Below are positions 15,679 to 24,515 of a DNA stretch of 64,000 nt, in pieces. The notes under the pieces were generated by a model. It did no database searches and had not been told where the DNA came from. It worked only from the letters and a program-made list of their open reading frames with translations. Each line of letters begins with the position of its first letter. Within the stretch, counting starts at the first letter, position 1. Where the stretch lies: assembly GCF_023073915.1 (NCBI RefSeq), contig NZ_JADPKK010000019.1:186001-250000 (forward strand), read 5' to 3'. Made by a program: the position numbers and the translations under genes. Source of the stretch: Bradyrhizobium sp. 149. Its GTDB lineage: Bacteria; Pseudomonadota; Alphaproteobacteria; Rhizobiales; Xanthobacteraceae.

Positions 15679-15749
15679 GTTTCTCTCCCAAGAGTTATGA
15701 TTTGAATTGGCCTGGAGCTTACGCTGCGTTCGCGCCAGCGGGCAACGAC

Positions 15750-16448
15750 TCAGGCGAGCTTCTTGACTTCTGGTCCCGCCGGCTGATGCATCGCCGCATG
15801 CGCGTCGTCCGCGATCCACGGCTGCTGATTCACCATCGGCAGCCGCCAGACATTGCGTTCAGGGCTTGCGAAATAATCCAGTCGCGTCACCGAGCAATTG
15901 TCGATATCGAACGCGAGCCCCCGCTCCGGCTGATTGTCCAGCGCCAGCCCGAGCGCGGCCTTGATGGTGCCGCCATGGGCGACCGCGATCACGTCCTGCC
16001 CGGCTGCCTCGAGGTTGATCCGCTCGATGGTGCGGCGGGTGCGGTTGTAGAGATCCATGAAGCTTTCGCCGCCGGGCGCAGGCTCGTTGATGTCGGCAAA
16101 CCAGCTCGAGCCGACGGGACGGCTGGCGATGAACTCGGCGCGGTTCATGCCCTGCCAGCGGCCGAGGTTTTGTTCGGCGAGGTCCGCCTCCCATTTCATC
16201 GCTGCAGGCCTCGGGAAGCCCGCCGCCCAGATCGCTTCGGCGGTCTGGTGCGTGCGCATCAGATTGCTCGAATACCAGACCGCCTTGCGTGGCAGCACCT
16301 TGGCAACAGCACTGAAGACGTAGGTATCGCCGGTGTCGCAGGCGATATCGGACTGACCGTAGATATTGCCGCCGTCATTCCGCACGGGCGCGTGACGAAC
16401 CCACCACCAGCGTGTCGTGACCACCTTGGGCTTGTCTGCACCTGCCAT
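15750..16448 (-). CDS. histidine phosphatase family protein
   Basis: This 232-residue protein carries the phosphohistidine motif as RHA (WVRHAPVRNDG, about residue 18) rather than the common RHG, followed by the conserved Arg (SSNLMRTHQTAEA), Glu (GGESFMD) and second His (AHGGTIKAA). It belongs to the phosphoglycerate-mutase-like superfamily, probably a phosphatase acting on a small phosphate ester. It is separated by 71 bases from the SDR gene downstream and diverges from the SDR gene at 16582. Confidence 0.88.
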   Translation of the reverse strand: MAGADKPKVVTTRWWWVRHAPVRNDGGNIYGQSDIACDTGDTYVFSAVAKVLPRKAVWYSSNLMRTHQTAEAIWAAGFPRPAAMKWEADLAEQNLGRWQGMNRAEFIASRPVGSSWFADINEPAPGGESFMDLYNRTRRTIERINLEAAGQDVIAVAHGGTIKAALGLALDNQPERGLAFDIDNCSVTRLDYFASPERNVWRLPMVNQQPWIADDAHAAMHQPAGPEVKKLA

Positions 16449-16516
16449 CGAAACCCTTCCATCCCGTTTGATGTCGCTGTACGTCAGTAGCGAACGTGTC
16501 TCAAGACACTTTACCG

Positions 16517-16535
16517 TTTCAAATCTTGTTTGAAA
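16517..16535. promoter_or_regulatory. TTTCAAA-N5-TTTGAAA palindrome upstream of an SDR gene
   Basis: TTTCAAA (16517-16523) and TTTGAAA (16529-16535) form a perfect 7-base inverted repeat 47 bases before the SDR start at 16582 and 69 bases from the phosphatase start. Its TCAAA/TTTGA core resembles the dyad upstream of the TetR gene at 22971-22999, so a shared TetR-type regulator is possible. Confidence 0.5.
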
Positions 16536-16581
16536 TTCCGTCGCGCGGCAAGCGTCGCGTGCGAACCAAGGGAGAAAACGC

Positions 16582-17367
16582 ATGGGCCGTCTGCAAGGCA
16601 AATCCGTCATCATCACCGGTGCCGGCAGCGGCATCGGCCGCGCGGCAGCGCTGCTGTTCACCAGGGAAGGCGCCAAGCTGATCGCGGTCGATCGCACCGA
16701 GGCGGTGAAGGAGACGGTCGATGAAGTGAAGCAGGCCGGCGGTGTCGCGGAAGCCATGATGGCGGACGCGGGCTCCGAAAAGGACGTCATCGCCGTGATC
16801 GACAAGGCGGTGAAGACGCACGGCCGGCTCGACGTGATCTGGGCCAATGCCGGCGTCTCTGGCGGACTCGTTCCGCTCGGCGAGCAGACCGTCGAGCAAT
16901 GGCAGGAGGTTTTGCGGATCAACCTGATCGGGCCGTTTCTCTCGGTAAAGCATGCGATGCCGCACATGGTGAAGCAGCAGTCCGGCGCAATCGTGCTGAC
17001 CGCGTCCGTCGCCGGTCTCAAGGCCGGCGCCGGTGGTCATCCCTATGCCGCGAGCAAGGCCGGCGTCATCTCCCTGGTGCAGACCACCGCCTATTCGCTC
17101 ACCGGCACCGGCGTGCGCATCAACGCGGTGTGCCCCGGCCTGATCGAAACGGGAATGACAAAACCGATCTTCGACCGCGCCAAGGAGCGCGGCACCCAAG
17201 ACAAGATCGGTCAGCTCAATCCGCTCAAGCGCCCGGGCCAGCCGCACGAGCTCGCGGCGATGGGATTGTTCTTGGCCAGCGACGAGGCGTCGTATGTTAA
17301 CGGCCAGGCATTCCCGGTGGACGGCGGATTGACGGCGTCGATGCCGTATACGGGGAAGCCGGTTTAG
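16582..17367 (+). CDS. SDR family oxidoreductase
   Basis: This 261-residue classical SDR has TGAGSGIG (residues 12-19), NAG at about 90, the catalytic Ser in TASVAG, YAASK (about 155-159) and an NGQAFPVDGG C-terminal box. The upstream GGGAGAAAACGC ribosome site supports the ATG at 16582. A perfect palindrome lies 47 bases upstream, suggesting local repression. The product is probably a cytosolic NAD(P)-dependent dehydrogenase or 3-oxoacyl reductase-like enzyme; the substrate is not evident. It is followed by a gene-free repeat region. Confidence 0.9.
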   Translation: MGRLQGKSVIITGAGSGIGRAAALLFTREGAKLIAVDRTEAVKETVDEVKQAGGVAEAMMADAGSEKDVIAVIDKAVKTHGRLDVIWANAGVSGGLVPLGEQTVEQWQEVLRINLIGPFLSVKHAMPHMVKQQSGAIVLTASVAGLKAGAGGHPYAASKAGVISLVQTTAYSLTGTGVRINAVCPGLIETGMTKPIFDRAKERGTQDKIGQLNPLKRPGQPHELAAMGLFLASDEASYVNGQAFPVDGGLTASMPYTGKPV

Positions 17368-17460
17368 CAACAGTGCTTCCGCCTTTGGTTGCACCGCTAC
17401 GCCCTCAGTGTCGGCCCGGCGGGACGAGGTTAGGGAGATAGCGTGCACCTGCATCAACAT

Positions 17461-17540
17461 CGTCATTGCGAGCGTAGCGAAGCAATCCAGAATCTTTCCG
17501 CGGGAGCAGTCTGGATTGCTTCGCTGCGCTCGCAATGACG
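17461..17540. repeat. 80-base palindromic intergenic repeat, copy 1
   Basis: CGTCATTGCGAGCG (17461-17474) and its exact complement (17527-17540) bracket inner arms GAAGCAATCCAG/CTGGATTGCTTCG, giving a long imperfect hairpin. A near-identical element is at 19466-19552. I recall such sequences as dispersed palindromes in Bradyrhizobium relatives. It may act as a transcription stop or be a non-autonomous mobile unit. Confidence 0.85.
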
Positions 17541-18284
17541 GAGTGTGTGGGTCGCAGCGTCGCGTTTCAATTTGCATCTCTATCACTGACGCAGCTTCGC
17601 CCTCTCGCGGCCTTCGCCCGAGCTTTGCTTCGTCGTCTCACCCTCGAAATTGAAAGAGGGCGCAGGGAAGACCGGGTGCCGGCTGGCACCCGCGGTCCAC
17701 TGTGCGAAGTTGTCGTAACAAAATTGCACAGCGGCATACAGGTGAAGCCCAACATCCGGCCTTCCCTGCGCAGTGGTTTTACGACTTATGTCGTGCTCTC
17801 CCCGGGGAGCGATGCACTATTGCCCCCGTCGCCTTGCGGATGGCTGATGCGCGTGCCCGGTCGGGCCGCCACATCACCGCAACACTTGGCGCACGGACCC
17901 CGGGCGCCAGGACCACACGATTTCGCCGTACGCCGATCACACCGGTCGTGCGCGCGACGCCTTCGCTCACGGCTCTCCGCCCTGCGAAACCATTCGCGCC
18001 GATGTGACCCACGTCCACCGCCGTCCGGCCCGCGTTCGTGACGATCGCGATACGCCCCTCTTCCTTGGGCCGGGTTGCGGCGACACATACGCCGTTTCCG
18101 AATTTCGGTAAAGCGGAATATTTTTTATGGTGTGCGTTGACCGACAATTTGGGTGTTTTGCCCGACGGGCAACGCAAGATCTCGTAGCCCGGCTGGACTT
18201 ATGCTGGTTTGCCCTGGCACCCGCAACATTGGTATGGTTCATGCAAGCTGCGTCAGCTTCCCACCTCCTGACAAGAACGTAAAA
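17541..18284. other. 744-base non-coding region with dispersed-repeat character
   Basis: Reading frames here are low-quality and Arg/Pro/Ser-rich and run over each other on both strands. The stretch 17740-17940 resembles, from memory, a sequence that recurs between genes of Bradyrhizobium and Rhodopseudomonas. At 18152-18167 lies GGTGTTTTGCCCGACG, repeated exactly at 59626-59641. The region ends in an AT-rich patch (18115-18140) that may hold the argE promoter. Confidence 0.5.
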
Positions 18285-19457
18285 ATGCCAAGTTCAAGAC
18301 CCGACCGTATCCGCAAGCTGCTCGCCGACCTCGTCGGCTTCGACACGATCAGCGATCGCTCCAACCTGCCCCTGATCGCGTATATCGAGAGCTATCTCGC
18401 CGCGCTCGGCGTCAAGGGCGAGCGCATCCTCGACGAGACCGGACAGAAGGCCTCCCTGTGGGTCACGATCGGTCCCGAGGACCGTCCCGGCCTTGTGCTG
18501 TCAGGACATACCGACGTCGTGCCTGTGATCGGCCAGGACTGGAGCCACGATCCGTTCAAGCTGATCGAGCGCGACGGCAAGCTCTACGGCCGCGGCACCA
18601 CCGACATGAAGGGCTTTGTCGCGGTGTGCCTTGCCATGGTGCCGGAGATGCTGGAGGCGAAGCTCGCAACCCCGATCCATTTGGCGATCTCCTATGACGA
18701 GGAGATCGGCTGCGTCGGCGTGCGGCCGATGCTCGGCGAGGTCGCGAAGAAACGCGTGAAGCCGCTCGGCTGTTTTGTCGGCGAGCCGACCGAGATGAAG
18801 GTCATCATCGGGCACAAGGGCAAGCACGGCGTGCGCGCGACCTTCAAGGGGCTCGCGCGCCACTCCTCGATCGCGCCCGATGGCGTCAATGCGATCGAAT
18901 ACGCTGCCGAGCTGATCACTGAGATCCGCCGCCGCGCTGTGAAGCTCGCGGCCGCGCGATCAAACGACAGCCTCTACGACGTCCCGCACTCGACGCTGCT
19001 CACCAGCATCGTGCATGGTGGCGCCGCGCTGAACATCGTGCCCGATCACTGTACGGTGGATTTCGAATGCCGCGGCATCGGCATCACCGAGTCGCGCGAG
19101 GTCACGGATGCGATCGTCGCCTGGGCGAAGGCCGAGCTCGAGCCCGCGATGAAGAAACAGCATCCGGAATGCGGCATCGGTTTCGAGGAGATCCTCGACT
19201 ATCCGGCGCTCGATACCAAGGCCGACGCGACAATCGTCACGCTCGCCAAGAGCCTCGCGGGGCGCAATGACCACGCCAAGGTCGCCTTCGGCACCGAGGC
19301 GAGCCTGTTCGCCAGCATGGCCGATATCCCCTCAGTAGTGATCGGCCCCGGCTCGATCGCGCAGGCGCATACGCCGGACGAGTTCGTTGAAATGGCGGAG
19401 CTGGAGAAATGCGCGGGGTTCGTGGAGAAGCTGATCGCGCATTGCGTGAAGACGTAG
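18285..19457 (+). CDS. argE: acetylornithine deacetylase
   Basis: The 390-residue protein is an M20-family metallohydrolase. It has the zinc ligand His and Asp in SGHTDVVP (about residue 70), the Asp of GRGTTDMKG (about 104), Glu-Glu in YDEEIGCVG (about 137) and GEPTEMK, and a C-terminal HTPDEF. This set matches ArgE, which hydrolyses N-acetylornithine to ornithine in arginine synthesis; a succinyl-diaminopimelate desuccinylase relative is the main alternative. I start at ATG 18285, because the longer frame upstream reads through repeat-like DNA. It stands alone between two palindromic repeat copies. Confidence 0.88.
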   Translation: MPSSRPDRIRKLLADLVGFDTISDRSNLPLIAYIESYLAALGVKGERILDETGQKASLWVTIGPEDRPGLVLSGHTDVVPVIGQDWSHDPFKLIERDGKLYGRGTTDMKGFVAVCLAMVPEMLEAKLATPIHLAISYDEEIGCVGVRPMLGEVAKKRVKPLGCFVGEPTEMKVIIGHKGKHGVRATFKGLARHSSIAPDGVNAIEYAAELITEIRRRAVKLAAARSNDSLYDVPHSTLLTSIVHGGAALNIVPDHCTVDFECRGIGITESREVTDAIVAWAKAELEPAMKKQHPECGIGFEEILDYPALDTKADATIVTLAKSLAGRNDHAKVAFGTEASLFASMADIPSVVIGPGSIAQAHTPDEFVEMAELEKCAGFVEKLIAHCVKT

Positions 19458-19465
19458 CGCCTTCT

Positions 19466-19552
19466 CGTCATTGCGAGGAGCTCTTGCGACGAAGCAATCC
19501 AGACCGTACCGCGGAGACACTCTGGATTTGCTTCGCTTCGCTCGCAATGACG
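19466..19552. repeat. 87-base palindromic intergenic repeat, copy 2
   Basis: CGTCATTGCGAG (19466-19477) pairs with CTCGCAATGACG (19541-19552), with inner GAAGCAATCCAGA and TCTGGATTTGCTTC arms. It is the same family as 17461-17540 and starts 8 bases after argE ends, so it could also terminate argE transcription. Confidence 0.85.
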
Positions 19553-19653
19553 GGGTATGCGGAGACACCCGTGGCCCGCGTGAGCGAAGCAACGTGCGGG
19601 CCTGCAGCCCCGAACATCAGTGCCGCATCCGGGCTACGGATGAGCGGTGCGCC

Positions 19654-20280
19654 TCAGCGCTCCTGCAACGCCAGCCGCACGCCAATCGCGCAGTAGATGG
19701 TCCCGACCACCTTGGCCTGCCATTTCACGACCGCTGGATGGCGGCGCAGCAAATTGCCGAGACGGCCAGCGCCGACGGCGAACACTACCGTGCTGACGAG
19801 GCCAAGCAGCACGAAGACGGCGCCGAGGAGCGCGAGCTGCAGCGTCGTCGAGCCGTGTTCCGGCCGGACGAACTGCGGCAAGAACGCAAGGAAGAACAGC
19901 GCGGTCTTCGGATTAAGCACCTCGGTCAGCATGGCCTGCCGGAATGCGGGCACTGCGCTGATAGCGGTCGCGCCGCCATTCACCTGAAGCGGCGTTTTGT
20001 CGAGCATGGCGCGAATGCCGAGATAGATCAGGAAACCCGCACCTGCGTACTTGACGACGCTGAACAGGAGCGCGGAAGTTGCGACGATCGCAGAGAGGCC
20101 GACGATCGCCATGGTGGTGTGGACCACGTCGCCGGCCGCAACTCCCGCGCCCGTCGCGATACCGACCTTCGTTCCAGAGCTCGCGGCGCGCGCCACGGTG
20201 AGGAGCGTCGCCGGTCCGGGAATGAAGACAAAGCCGAGAACGATGAGGACGTAGGTGATGAGCGTGGTGTAGTCGATCAT
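19654..20280 (-). CDS. LysE/RhtB family amino-acid exporter
   Basis: This 208-residue membrane protein has the LysE pattern: a first helix ending in FIPGPATLLTVARA (residues 18-31, containing the conserved GP), then GVAAGDVVHT, a central helix pair, LNPKTALFFLAFLPQF (about 125-140) and a final helix. Six helices are predicted. Members export amino acids such as threonine, homoserine or lysine through the inner membrane. It is close to argE but on the opposite strand, so any link to arginine metabolism is only suggestive. Confidence 0.88.
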   Translation of the reverse strand: MIDYTTLITYVLIVLGFVFIPGPATLLTVARAASSGTKVGIATGAGVAAGDVVHTTMAIVGLSAIVATSALLFSVVKYAGAGFLIYLGIRAMLDKTPLQVNGGATAISAVPAFRQAMLTEVLNPKTALFFLAFLPQFVRPEHGSTTLQLALLGAVFVLLGLVSTVVFAVGAGRLGNLLRRHPAVVKWQAKVVGTIYCAIGVRLALQER

Positions 20281-20371
20281 GCGGTCATCTCTCTCGTCAT
20301 TCTGTCCCGTGTCTGAACACGAGAGGAACGCAAGCAAAAAGGCGCGGCCAACGGCCGCGCCTTCGTAATCC

Positions 20372-21430
20372 CTAAACCGCCCCCGCCTTCTGCGCGTATT
20401 CCCAAGATGCCTTCGACAGTGGCACGGTGCGCTTGGCGGACTCCAGCGCCTTGGCATTCGCCGCGGTGCCGTCGCGGACGCGGCCGGCGATGCCCTGGGT
20501 GATGCCAGCGAGACGGAACAGGTTGTAGGCAAAATACCAGTTGAGGTCGGGCACCGTCATCTTGGTGACGTTGCAATAGATCTGCGCGGCCTCTTCCACG
20601 CTCGGAATGTTGAGCGCCTTGAGGTCGGCGCCGTCCAGGCCCGGCATGACCCACTGCATCAACAGATAGGTGAAGTCGGCCATGGGATCGCCGAGCGTCG
20701 ACAATTCCCAATCGAGCACGGCCTGCACGCGCGGTTCCGTCGCGTGGAAAATCATATTGTCGAGGCGATAGTCGCCGTGGACGATCGAGATGCGCGCCTG
20801 CTCCGGCACGGTCTTCGGCAGCCATTCGGCGACCTTCTCGAATTCCGGAATGGTCTGGGTCTCGGACGCGCGGTACTGCTTGGTCCAGCGATCGATCTGG
20901 CGCGCGAAATAATTGCCGGGCTTGCCGAAATCGCCAAGGCCGATCGCGGTCGGATCGAACATATGGAGTTTTGCCAGCGTCTCGATCTTGCTGGTGAAGA
21001 TCTTTCGACGATCTTCTGGCGTCTGGCTCGGCAGCGTCGGGTCCCAGAACACCCGGCCGTCTTCCATCGACATGATGTAGAAGGCCGAACCGATGATGCT
21101 GTCGTCCTGGCACAGCGCATAGGCCTTCGCGACCGGAAAGCCCTGTTTTCCCAGCGCCGCGATCACCCGGTATTCGCGGTCGACCGCGTGCGCCGACGGC
21201 AACAATTTGCCGAACGGTTTTCGGCGCATCACGTAGGAGCGGTTCGGCGTGTCGAGCCGGTACGTCGGATTGGACTGGCCACCCTTGAATTGCAGGACGA
21301 CCAGCGGTCCCTCATAGCCCTCGACGTTGTCGCGCATCCAGGCTTCGAGCCGCATCTCGTCGATACGATGACGCTCCTCGACCGGCTTGGTGCCCGAGAA
21401 TTCTTCGTCTTTCCTGACGCCGTCAGCCAC
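20372..21430 (-). CDS. phosphotransferase family protein (acyl-CoA-associated)
   Basis: The 352-residue protein is of the aminoglycoside-phosphotransferase/choline-kinase fold. It has the catalytic loop HGDYRLDN (about residue 218) and the metal-binding Asp in VLDWELSTLGDP (about 238). This subgroup commonly sits beside, or is fused to, acyl-CoA dehydrogenases of the ACAD10/11 type, where it phosphorylates 4-hydroxyacyl-CoA. That matches the acyl-CoA dehydrogenase 146 bases upstream on the same strand. The start is GTG. Confidence 0.85.
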   Translation of the reverse strand: MADGVRKDEEFSGTKPVEERHRIDEMRLEAWMRDNVEGYEGPLVVLQFKGGQSNPTYRLDTPNRSYVMRRKPFGKLLPSAHAVDREYRVIAALGKQGFPVAKAYALCQDDSIIGSAFYIMSMEDGRVFWDPTLPSQTPEDRRKIFTSKIETLAKLHMFDPTAIGLGDFGKPGNYFARQIDRWTKQYRASETQTIPEFEKVAEWLPKTVPEQARISIVHGDYRLDNMIFHATEPRVQAVLDWELSTLGDPMADFTYLLMQWVMPGLDGADLKALNIPSVEEAAQIYCNVTKMTVPDLNWYFAYNLFRLAGITQGIAGRVRDGTAANAKALESAKRTVPLSKASWEYAQKAGAV

Positions 21431-21576
21431 GGTGACGCTCCCTCTTCAGCCCTGACCATTTCAGGTCGAGCACGATCCTAATCGGTAACCACTGACGCAC
21501 TTGCGTCAAGCGGTCACCGAAAGCGGATCATGCCCTGTCGTTTCTTCAAGTCGGGAGCGCCGCGCGGCTCTCCCTC

Positions 21577-22812
21577 CTAGTGACTGGAAGAGTTTGCATA
21601 CTTCCGAACTTCAATCCTGGCAATGGCGCGGTTGTGCACCTCGTCCGGGCCGTCTGCGAGACGCAGCGTGCGGATGTGGGCGTAATCCTTGGCAAGGCCA
21701 GCTTCGTCGGACACGCCTGCACCACCGAACGCCTGGATGGCCTCGTCGATGATCTTCAGTGCCATGTTGGGCGCTGCAACCTTGATCATGGCGATCTCGG
21801 CCTGCGCGGTCTTGTTGCCGACCTTGTCCATCATGTCCGCGGCCTTGAGGCACAAGAGCCGCGTCATCTCGATATTGGTGCGGGCCTCGCCGATGCGCTG
21901 CTCCCACACCGAATGCTCGACGATCCGCTTGCCGAAGGCGGTGCGCGAGGTGAGCCGCTTCACCATTTTCTCCAGCGCCTCCTCGGCCTTGCCGATGGTT
22001 CGCATGCAGTGATGGATACGGCCGGGACCGAGGCGGCCCTGCGCGATCTCGAAGCCGCGGCCTTCGCCGAGCAGGATGTTCTCCTTGGGCACGCGGACGT
22101 TCTCGAGCAGCACCTGGGCGTGACCATGGGGCGCGTCATCGAAGCCGAACACCGGCAGCATCTTCTCGACCTTGATGCCGGGGGTGTCGAGCGGCACCAG
22201 GATCTGCGACTGCTGCTGGTGCTTGGCCGCCTTGAAATCGGTCTTGCCCATCAGGATCGCGATCTTGCAGCGGGGATCGCCGACGCCGGACGACCACCAT
22301 TTGCGGCCGTTGATGACGTAATGGTCGCCGTCTTTCACGATGCTGGTTTCGATATTGGTGGCATCAGACGAGGCCACCGCCGGTTCCGTCATCAGGAAGG
22401 CGGAGCGGATTTCGCCGTCCATCAACGGGCGCAGCCATTTGCGCTTTTGCTCCTTGGAGCCGTAGCGCATGAACACTTCCATGTTGCCGGTGTCGGGCGC
22501 GGAACAGTTGAAGACTTCCGAAGCCCAGGAGATGTGGCCCATCTGCTCGGAGAGCAGCGCGTACTCCAGATTGGTCAGTCCCGCACCGCGGAATTCGTCG
22601 TCCTCATGCTCGTTGGGCGGCATGAACATGTTCCAGAGGCCTTCGGCCTTCGCCTTCTTCTTGAGGTCTTCCAAGATCGGAATGACCTTCCAGCGCTCGC
22701 CGGCCTTGTCCTGCTCATCATAGACCGGGACCGCCGGGCGCACGTGCTTGGTCATGAACGACTGCACGCGGTCGAGCCATTCCTTCTGCTTCGGTGACAG
22801 ATCGAAATCCAT
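21577..22812 (-). CDS. acyl-CoA dehydrogenase
   Basis: The 412-residue flavoenzyme has the acyl-CoA dehydrogenase layout: an N-terminal helical domain, the middle sheet ([12 protein letters not shown], about 131-142, and [11 protein letters not shown]), and the C-terminal helical domain with [11 protein letters not shown] (about 365). Its length and similarity pattern resemble the ACAD10/11-like group. With the phosphotransferase it would act on hydroxylated acyl chains. The start at 22812 has GAGGAG upstream. It diverges from a TetR gene, with a dyad in the gap that would regulate it. Confidence 0.92.
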   Translation of the reverse strand: MDFDLSPKQKEWLDRVQSFMTKHVRPAVPVYDEQDKAGERWKVIPILEDLKKKAKAEGLWNMFMPPNEHEDDEFRGAGLTNLEYALLSEQMGHISWASEVFNCSAPDTGNMEVFMRYGSKEQKRKWLRPLMDGEIRSAFLMTEPAVASSDATNIETSIVKDGDHYVINGRKWWSSGVGDPRCKIAILMGKTDFKAAKHQQQSQILVPLDTPGIKVEKMLPVFGFDDAPHGHAQVLLENVRVPKENILLGEGRGFEIAQGRLGPGRIHHCMRTIGKAEEALEKMVKRLTSRTAFGKRIVEHSVWEQRIGEARTNIEMTRLLCLKAADMMDKVGNKTAQAEIAMIKVAAPNMALKIIDEAIQAFGGAGVSDEAGLAKDYAHIRTLRLADGPDEVHNRAIARIEVRKYANSSSH

Positions 22813-22970
22813 GGGACGCTCCTCGGTCTCTGTTGAAAGCCTGTTTTGCGCCGGACTGTCCTCCCGCTGCACGCGACCCCGCAAGCGCGAATGCGCGGCT
22901 TGCGGACGCTTCGGAACCAGGTCGGCAAGCTTGCGAACGAGTCCCGATTGCGGATTGACTTTCCCGGCCG

Positions 22971-22999
22971 TCAAACGATAGTTTCATACAACTGTTTGA
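22971..22999. promoter_or_regulatory. dyad TCAAAC...GTTTGA, candidate TetR operator
   Basis: TCAAAC-GAT-AGTT (22971-22983) faces AACT-GTTTGA (22990-22999): ten-base arms that match once a 3-base insert is allowed. It is 29 bases upstream of the TetR start and 159 bases from the acyl-CoA dehydrogenase start, a usual operator position. Confidence 0.6.
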
Positions 23000-23027
23000 A
23001 TTGCAACTCCCTCCCCGAGGGGCTCCC

Positions 23028-23690
23028 ATGGCCAGCGATCATACCCGGACTGCCATTCTCGCCGCCGCCGAACGGCTCTATGCCGATCGCGGGTTCGGCG
23101 ACGTCACGCTGCGCGACATCGTCGCGGAGGCCAATGTCAATCTGGCGGCGGTGAACTATCATTTCGGCTCGAAGGACGAACTGATCGCGGAGCTGTTCGT
23201 GACACGCTCGATCGCCACCAACCGCGAGCGTTTGCGCGAACTGAAAGCGGCGGAGGAGCAAGGTGGTGGCCGCGCGCCGATCGAGGTGATCCTGCATGCG
23301 CTGGTCGGCCCGACGCTGCGCGGTTGCCTTGGCCCCGAGAACCAGCGCTCCACTGCGGCGCGCTTCATGATCCGCGCCTCGATCGAATCCGTGCCGCCGA
23401 TCCGCCGCATCAAGAACCGCGAGATCGACCATTTGCGGAAATTCGCCGGCGCGATGCGCCGCGCCCTGCCCGACCGCAGCGACGTCGATATCTATTGGGG
23501 CCTGAATTTCGCACTCGCGATGGCGCACCACACCATCCGCGAGAGCGAGCGGCTGACGAAGCTGTCGGAAGGCAAATGCGACCTCGACGACGTCGAAGAC
23601 GTGGTCGCGCGCGTCGTCAGCGTAGCGACGATGGCGCTGACGGCGGGACGGCCGGCGACGAAGGCGCCGTCCAGGGTGGCGGCGCGCTGA
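23028..23690 (+). CDS. TetR family transcriptional regulator
   Basis: The 220-residue protein has a TetR N-terminal HTH: ILAAAERLYADRGFGDVTLR then DIVAEANVNLAAVNYHFGSK (residues 9-50), where NYHFGSKDEL is the signature end. The C-terminal 150 residues are helical and ligand-binding. It resembles the CerR/YbiH-type C-terminal group by its LVGPTLRG segment. Divergence from an acyl-CoA dehydrogenase suggests that an acyl-CoA or fatty acid is the effector. I chose ATG 23028; an in-frame TTG at 23001 is inside the dyad side of the promoter. Confidence 0.9.
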   Translation: MASDHTRTAILAAAERLYADRGFGDVTLRDIVAEANVNLAAVNYHFGSKDELIAELFVTRSIATNRERLRELKAAEEQGGGRAPIEVILHALVGPTLRGCLGPENQRSTAARFMIRASIESVPPIRRIKNREIDHLRKFAGAMRRALPDRSDVDIYWGLNFALAMAHHTIRESERLTKLSEGKCDLDDVEDVVARVVSVATMALTAGRPATKAPSRVAAR

Positions 23691-23694
23691 AACC

Positions 23695-24099
23695 TCACAT
23701 CATCGCGATGCAGTCGATCTCGACGTCGAAGGGGCCGAACCATTCCGGCGTGCAGACGAAGATCCGCGCCGGAGGATCCTGCGGGAAATAGCGCGCATAG
23801 ACGGCGTTGAACGCAGCGAAGTGTTTTGTCGAGGTACAGTAGACATTGCACTTCATGACATTGTCGAGGCTCGCGCCCGCCGTCTGAAGGCATAGCTTCA
23901 TCTGCTCCATGACCAGCTCGCTCTGCCGCTCGATCGGCACTCCCGCGATCTCGCCCGTCTCCGGGTCGAACGGCGGCAGGCCGGCGACGAAGATCATGCT
24001 GCCGGCGCGCGTGACCGGCGAGACCGGCGCCTTCCAGCGATCGAGGAATGTCGAGATCGGTTCGACGCGGAGCGCTTCGCGTTTCATTTCGCGTCTCAT
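23695..24099 (-). CDS. RidA family protein
   Basis: This 134-residue protein has the RidA/YjgF fold pattern: AGSMIFVAGLPPFDPETGEI (about residues 31-50), MEQMKLCLQTAGASLDNVMKCNVYCT and the C-terminal PARIFVCTPEW. RidA proteins deaminate reactive enamine or imine intermediates; the subgroup arginine after PPAR is present. The ATG at 24099 has GAAGGTGG upstream. It lies between TetR and a small unknown gene and may protect enzymes from intermediates of the neighbouring catabolic genes. Confidence 0.85.
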   Translation of the reverse strand: MRREMKREALRVEPISTFLDRWKAPVSPVTRAGSMIFVAGLPPFDPETGEIAGVPIERQSELVMEQMKLCLQTAGASLDNVMKCNVYCTSTKHFAAFNAVYARYFPQDPPARIFVCTPEWFGPFDVEIDCIAMM

Positions 24100-24196
24100 G
24101 GAGCGGCCACCTTCGGTTCAAGCGAGATGACGGCTTGCTACATCATCTTGCAGCCGTCATGCTTCGCTTCTGATCGAAGTTTGCCCGCCGAACCGC

Positions 24197-24412
24197 CTAG
24201 GCGTGCTGCGGCATCTCCTCGGCCTCTTCCTTGGCGAGCAGAAGCAGCATCTCGATGCCCATGTCGCCTTCCTGAGGCGAGCGGATGAACTTTATTTCGT
24301 CGGCGCTTTGCCGCAGCGCGGCAATGATCGCGACAGCCTGATTGGCCGTTGCTGCCTCGGTCGCCAGGATTGCCTTCTGGTTCTTGGCCTGAAACCCGAT
24401 CGTGTAGGACAT
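24197..24412 (-). CDS. small conserved-looking hypothetical protein
   Basis: The 71-residue protein starts at an ATG with an excellent GGAGGGA ribosome site. It has a strand-helix-strand look: SYTIGFQAKNQKAILATEAA, then a helix (ANQAVAIIAALRQS), then EIKFIRSPQEG and an acidic helix at the end (LAKEEAEEM). I do not recognise the family. It is about 100 bases from RidA and from the cleavage enzyme on the same strand, so co-expression is possible. Confidence 0.6.
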   Translation of the reverse strand: MSYTIGFQAKNQKAILATEAATANQAVAIIAALRQSADEIKFIRSPQEGDMGIEMLLLLAKEEAEEMPQHA

Positions 24413-24515
24413 TCGTTCCCTCCCGGACTGAGTGGACGGATCGAATCTGAGTCGCGCCCGAAGCGGAAGCCTGTGTGAGTACGGACCGGGATTATCTGGG
24501 GATTGCCTGCAAGCC

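Noticed and set aside
17535..18041. 168-residue frame in the repeat-rich gap after the SDR gene
   Set aside because: Its Ser/Arg/Pro-rich translation and overlap by other frames suggest repeat DNA rather than a gene.
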